31,423 nt of DNA, taken from CAYXVU01 sp964468725. GTDB lineage: Bacteria > Acidobacteriota > Blastocatellia > UBA7656. The notes beneath the pieces are model-generated. The model searched no databases and was not told the DNA's origin. It saw only the letters and a program-made list of their open reading frames with translations. Below are positions 28,572-31,423 of the stretch, one piece after another. The translations under genes were made by a program, and so were the position numbers. The stretch covers positions 1 to 31,423 of the forward strand of contig CAYXVU010000050.1 of NCBI GenBank assembly GCA_964468725.1, read 5' to 3'. Every line of letters begins with the position of its first letter. The first letter of the stretch is position 1.

Positions 28572-28919
28572 TCAATGCCTCGGCCAGCGGCAGGTGATAA
28601 AACTCTGCCCTCTCACGCCTGAAAACAGCTCTTTTCCAGCGGGCGAAAAGAAAGGATCGTCTTCCCCTCCGCGCCTCACATTCTTGAAGCAGTAGAACAA
28701 GCGTTCATCGGGCGTAAACCAGCCGCGATACGCCACGCCTTTTGAGAGTATGCCCAAGCCAAACACCCGTGCTTGCACAGGGTCCCTTTGATGTTGTTGG
28801 AGCCAATATAGTCCGACAGCAAATAACGGTCGGCCAGTTTCCCATACCTGCTGTGCGCCGCCAGCCGTAGCGCACAGCACGATAAACAAGTAGGAGCAAA
28901 TCAAAATCGAAGTCTTCAT
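28572..28919 (-). pseudogene. Truncated exported PD40/TolB-like beta-propeller protein
   Basis: An ATG at 28919 behind AGAAGAAG opens a signal peptide (ICSYLFIVLCATAGGAQ), then VWETGRPLF. After a stretch of unusual residues come FGLGILSKGVAYRGWFTPDE and RLFYCF, matching the start of secreted PD40 proteins that report a two-blade WD40-like array. The sequence then jumps to EDDPFFSPAGKELFSG, a blade that should follow tens of residues later, and ends at a TGA 115 codons from the start. The normal protein of this type has about 280-300 residues. The internal deletion and early stop point to a pseudogene. Alternatively it is a very short secreted derivative, but no stable propeller could form. 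Confidence 0.6.
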
Positions 28920-29024
28920 ATATCTTCTTCTCCAATCTGTTTCCGCCGTCCCACTGCCGCAGAACTGAAAACGCTTTGTCCGCCATATCCGGCTCGCTGC
29001 TGAGCCAGAAAATAGAAAACCCCG

Positions 29025-31364
29025 TCAACGTCGGGAAGCCACCTGCAAGAGTTGTGGCGCCAGTTCAAAGTGGTCAGCACCCGCTCCTTGATTCATCGCC
29101 ACTGCAACGGTTATCCCAGTCGCCAGGTCATAGAGCAAGAGGCTGTTGCCAAACTGCGAGCCGCCGCTATGGCCAATCTGGCGACCGCCGAGATACCCGT
29201 ACCCGCGCAGGCCAAGACCGGAGCCTGTTTCACCAGGAATGTTGCCAGCGGCGCTCACCATGGTGCGCATCTCTTGTTGCATGCGCGGCGAGATCACGCT
29301 CCCACCGTAAAGCGCGCGTCCCCATCGTGCCACGGTGCGCGCGTTGGCAAAGAGGCCATACGCCGAGTTGCCCGCTGAAAGTCGCGCCATCTGGCTGAGC
29401 GGAGCCACGGCTGTTGAATTCATGTTCACGCTCGCGACTGGGCCTGCCGCCGCCTCATGGCCTGGCAAGAAGATTTCGGACAAGCCGAGCGGATCCCACA
29501 GTCGTTGGTGGTAAAGCGATACCATCGAGCGGCCAGTCACTCGCTCGGCCACCTGCCCGAGTAATACAAACGAGGTATTTGTATACTCGGTTTTCGTTCC
29601 GGGATCGAAACGTGCAGGTCTCAAAAAGCTCAACAGTTCGTCGGCGGTGAAGATGCGCTCAGGGTTGGCCTCTACTGCCTGTCTGAGGGCATCGGTGGCG
29701 GTGTAATTGTCGAGCCCATTCGTGTGATTGAGAAGCTGGCGAATCGTAATGTCTCCCCGAATATTGGCTTGAGGCTTGAGCCAGCGGGAGATGGGGTCAT
29801 CGAGCGACAGGGCTTTTTCGTCCGCCAATTGCAGGATCACTGCCGCCGTCATCGTCTTGGTGATGCTGGCGATAGAGATCAGTTGATTGCTCGCAAGCGG
29901 TTGGCCAGCGCCGTCGCGGCCAGCCACTCCAACCCATTCCGAGCCGTCAGGCAGAATCACTGCTGCGCTGACGCCTTGATGATTGGGGAGACTGGCCCAA
30001 GCGTCAATCTGGGATTGCAACTGGCTGGCAAGTTGTTGATTGCTAAAATCCAAAATCGCCGCCATTGCCGCGTCCCGACCGGCGAAATAATCGGCCCCTG
30101 AAAACTCGACTGCGATATCCGGTTCGATAGACAGTCGCTCATCGTTCGGATCGCTTTTCTGATGGTAGAAGGTCGAGACGAAAAGCGTCCCGCCGAAATT
30201 CGGCAAGACGACAGGAATGGCGTCTCCATAGTGATTAGGGCTGCCTCCGGTCGGCTCTCCGACAAACAGTACATTCGTCTGTTTCTTAAGATCAGCGACG
30301 AAATTGGTCGCTGCGGAATAGACTCCTTGATTAATGATGGCAAAGAGTTTCCCTCGTTGATTGATTGTGGCATTGTCCTTGAGCGCGCTGAGCAACGGGC
30401 CATAGGTATTGCTGTCGCCGCCATTGTTTTGCCTCAAATCAAGAACCAGTTGTTGGACAGGTTTCTTTTTTATCTCCTTCTTGACCTTCTTAACGAACTT
30501 TTGCAGCTTCTGGCCGGAGTCGTTCTTATCGGTGACTTGATTGTAGCGAATGTAGAGCGTGCCCGAATCCGCAAGAAAGCTGAACCAGAAGGGATCATAA
30601 GAATCGCGCAGGTAGAGTTCATCGTGCGTTTGCGGAAGTTTGATCGCGGGAAATTCTCGCCACGCCGTATATTCAGAGACGGTGATGGGGGAGATCGTCA
30701 CCGTCTCTTCTTCGCCACTCTGATTTTGCAATCGGAGCGCTACCTGCTCCGGATTGACCATCAAACCGAAGCTCTCCATAAACTCCGGAATGATGAACAA
30801 AGCAGGCATATGCCACCGCACTGTCCAGTCGTTATCCTTTGCGATGTACGGGGCCATCATCGCCACGACCTCCGCGATGGGATGCTCGCCAACTCCTGTC
30901 ACCCGTTTGCCGATCAGTCCCTCATAGGGCTGTCGCGCATCCGTGATGAACATACCGTCGCTGAAATTGTAGACCTGTATGGGCAATAGGTGCAGACCCG
31001 CCAGAGGGGGCACATATTGCGTGTGGCCATCGCGTCCATTGCGACTGATCGAAGCAATCAGCCCGATGAATTCACGATGGATAAGGCCGTCGGTCAGCGT
31101 GGGGATACGAGCGTCAAGGCTGGCGACTGCCGCCTCGAATTCTTCCTCTGAAATACCATGAAAGGAATTCGGATGATTGCGGCGCAGACCGCTGACGAGC
31201 GATTGCAGCTCTTCGCGCCACTTTTGCTGGTTCTGCTCATCCTGAACCACCGGCGGCATGGCCGAAGCGAGTGAAGATAGCGCCGTTGCAAAGATCATGA
31301 ACGCCAGCCACCAGGCGGTGACGCGCTTGATTCGTTTGAACCCGTATCTGATTTTGGTTTGCAT
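29025..31364 (-). CDS. Fusion of exported S41-family peptidase and beta-lactamase-family serine hydrolase
   Basis: The protein has 779 residues. The ATG at 31364 is chosen because AAGGAGGA lies nine bases upstream; the frame is open to 31421. A basic leader with a hydrophobic stretch (16-35) directs export. Residues about 45-440 are an S41 peptidase with GRDGHTQY (His114), LVLDLRQNNGGDSNT (about 307-320), INQGVYSAAT with Ser350 as likely nucleophile, FVGEPTGG and IEPDIAVEF. A short link leads to a serine hydrolase domain (about 445-779): SITK (Ser500, Lys503), EYTN (Tyr594, Asn596) and GHSGG (His732). Both halves keep their catalytic residues, so the protein may be bifunctional. The S41 half matches the S41-TPR protein (22183-23865) and the hydrolase half matches the plus-strand gene, so the fusion joins two families that also exist separately here. 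Confidence 0.93.
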   Translation of the reverse strand: MQTKIRYGFKRIKRVTAWWLAFMIFATALSSLASAMPPVVQDEQNQQKWREELQSLVSGLRRNHPNSFHGISEEEFEAAVASLDARIPTLTDGLIHREFIGLIASISRNGRDGHTQYVPPLAGLHLLPIQVYNFSDGMFITDARQPYEGLIGKRVTGVGEHPIAEVVAMMAPYIAKDNDWTVRWHMPALFIIPEFMESFGLMVNPEQVALRLQNQSGEEETVTISPITVSEYTAWREFPAIKLPQTHDELYLRDSYDPFWFSFLADSGTLYIRYNQVTDKNDSGQKLQKFVKKVKKEIKKKPVQQLVLDLRQNNGGDSNTYGPLLSALKDNATINQRGKLFAIINQGVYSAATNFVADLKKQTNVLFVGEPTGGSPNHYGDAIPVVLPNFGGTLFVSTFYHQKSDPNDERLSIEPDIAVEFSGADYFAGRDAAMAAILDFSNQQLASQLQSQIDAWASLPNHQGVSAAVILPDGSEWVGVAGRDGAGQPLASNQLISIASITKTMTAAVILQLADEKALSLDDPISRWLKPQANIRGDITIRQLLNHTNGLDNYTATDALRQAVEANPERIFTADELLSFLRPARFDPGTKTEYTNTSFVLLGQVAERVTGRSMVSLYHQRLWDPLGLSEIFLPGHEAAAGPVASVNMNSTAVAPLSQMARLSAGNSAYGLFANARTVARWGRALYGGSVISPRMQQEMRTMVSAAGNIPGETGSGLGLRGYGYLGGRQIGHSGGSQFGNSLLLYDLATGITVAVAMNQGAGADHFELAPQLLQVASRR

Positions 31365-31423
31365 TGTGCCTTCCTCCTTAACTAATCGTTGCGCTGAACG
31401 GTATTCCCTCATCTCTCTCAATT

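Overview
The window looks like chromosomal DNA from a member of the Acidobacteriota, most likely Blastocatellia or a relative. The main evidence is two ABC-less MacB/FtsX-type permeases of about 800 residues, the 'acidobacterial duplicated orphan permease' (ADOP) architecture. A tricorn-type protease, many S41 peptidases and serine hydrolases, and moderate GC also fit. The taxonomy is inference, because no rRNA or tRNA gene is present. Almost every gene is on the minus strand, begins with a signal peptide or membrane anchor, and is preceded by a GGAG-type ribosome binding site. The one clear exception is a plus-strand serine hydrolase at 27272-28357.

Layout, left to right. At 1-4158, transcribed right to left, a LytS-type histidine kinase and a LytTR response regulator overlap by 17 bases, followed by a secreted esterase and a secreted SAM-methyltransferase-fold protein cut by the window edge. 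At 4501-12656 lie an HExxH metallopeptidase, an ADOP permease, an S41 peptidase and a second ADOP permease. At 12778-13761 there are three broken gene remnants in a row: two C-termini of serine hydrolases and the N-terminus of a PQQ-type beta-propeller protein. At 13945-20226 lie an S41 peptidase, a complete tricorn protease and an HExxH metallopeptidase. A decayed copy of the metallopeptidase C-terminus lies on the far side of the tricorn gene. At 20245-20700 there are two decayed, related TPR-like C-terminal ends. At 20701-25450 a tight three-gene operon (gaps of 13 and 15 bases) encodes a TAP-like alpha/beta hydrolase, an S41-TPR peptidase and a beta-lactamase-family serine hydrolase. At 25669-31364 lie a second serine hydrolase, the divergent plus-strand hydrolase, a broken PD40-type protein, and a natural fusion of an S41 peptidase with a serine hydrolase domain.

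Taken together this is an island of exported hydrolases: five S41-fold proteins including tricorn, four beta-lactamase-fold domains, two HExxH peptidases and two alpha/beta hydrolases, with a two-component system at one end. The genes would plausibly act on peptides or peptidoglycan fragments outside the cytoplasm, but the sequence names no substrate. The island appears to grow by duplication and shrink by internal deletion, leaving C-terminal stubs. Several of these stubs end in fold-back palindromes at the point where homology breaks, which is the most unusual structural signal here. I see no mobile element, CRISPR array, RNA gene or resistance determinant. One 10-base run of N interrupts the response regulator.
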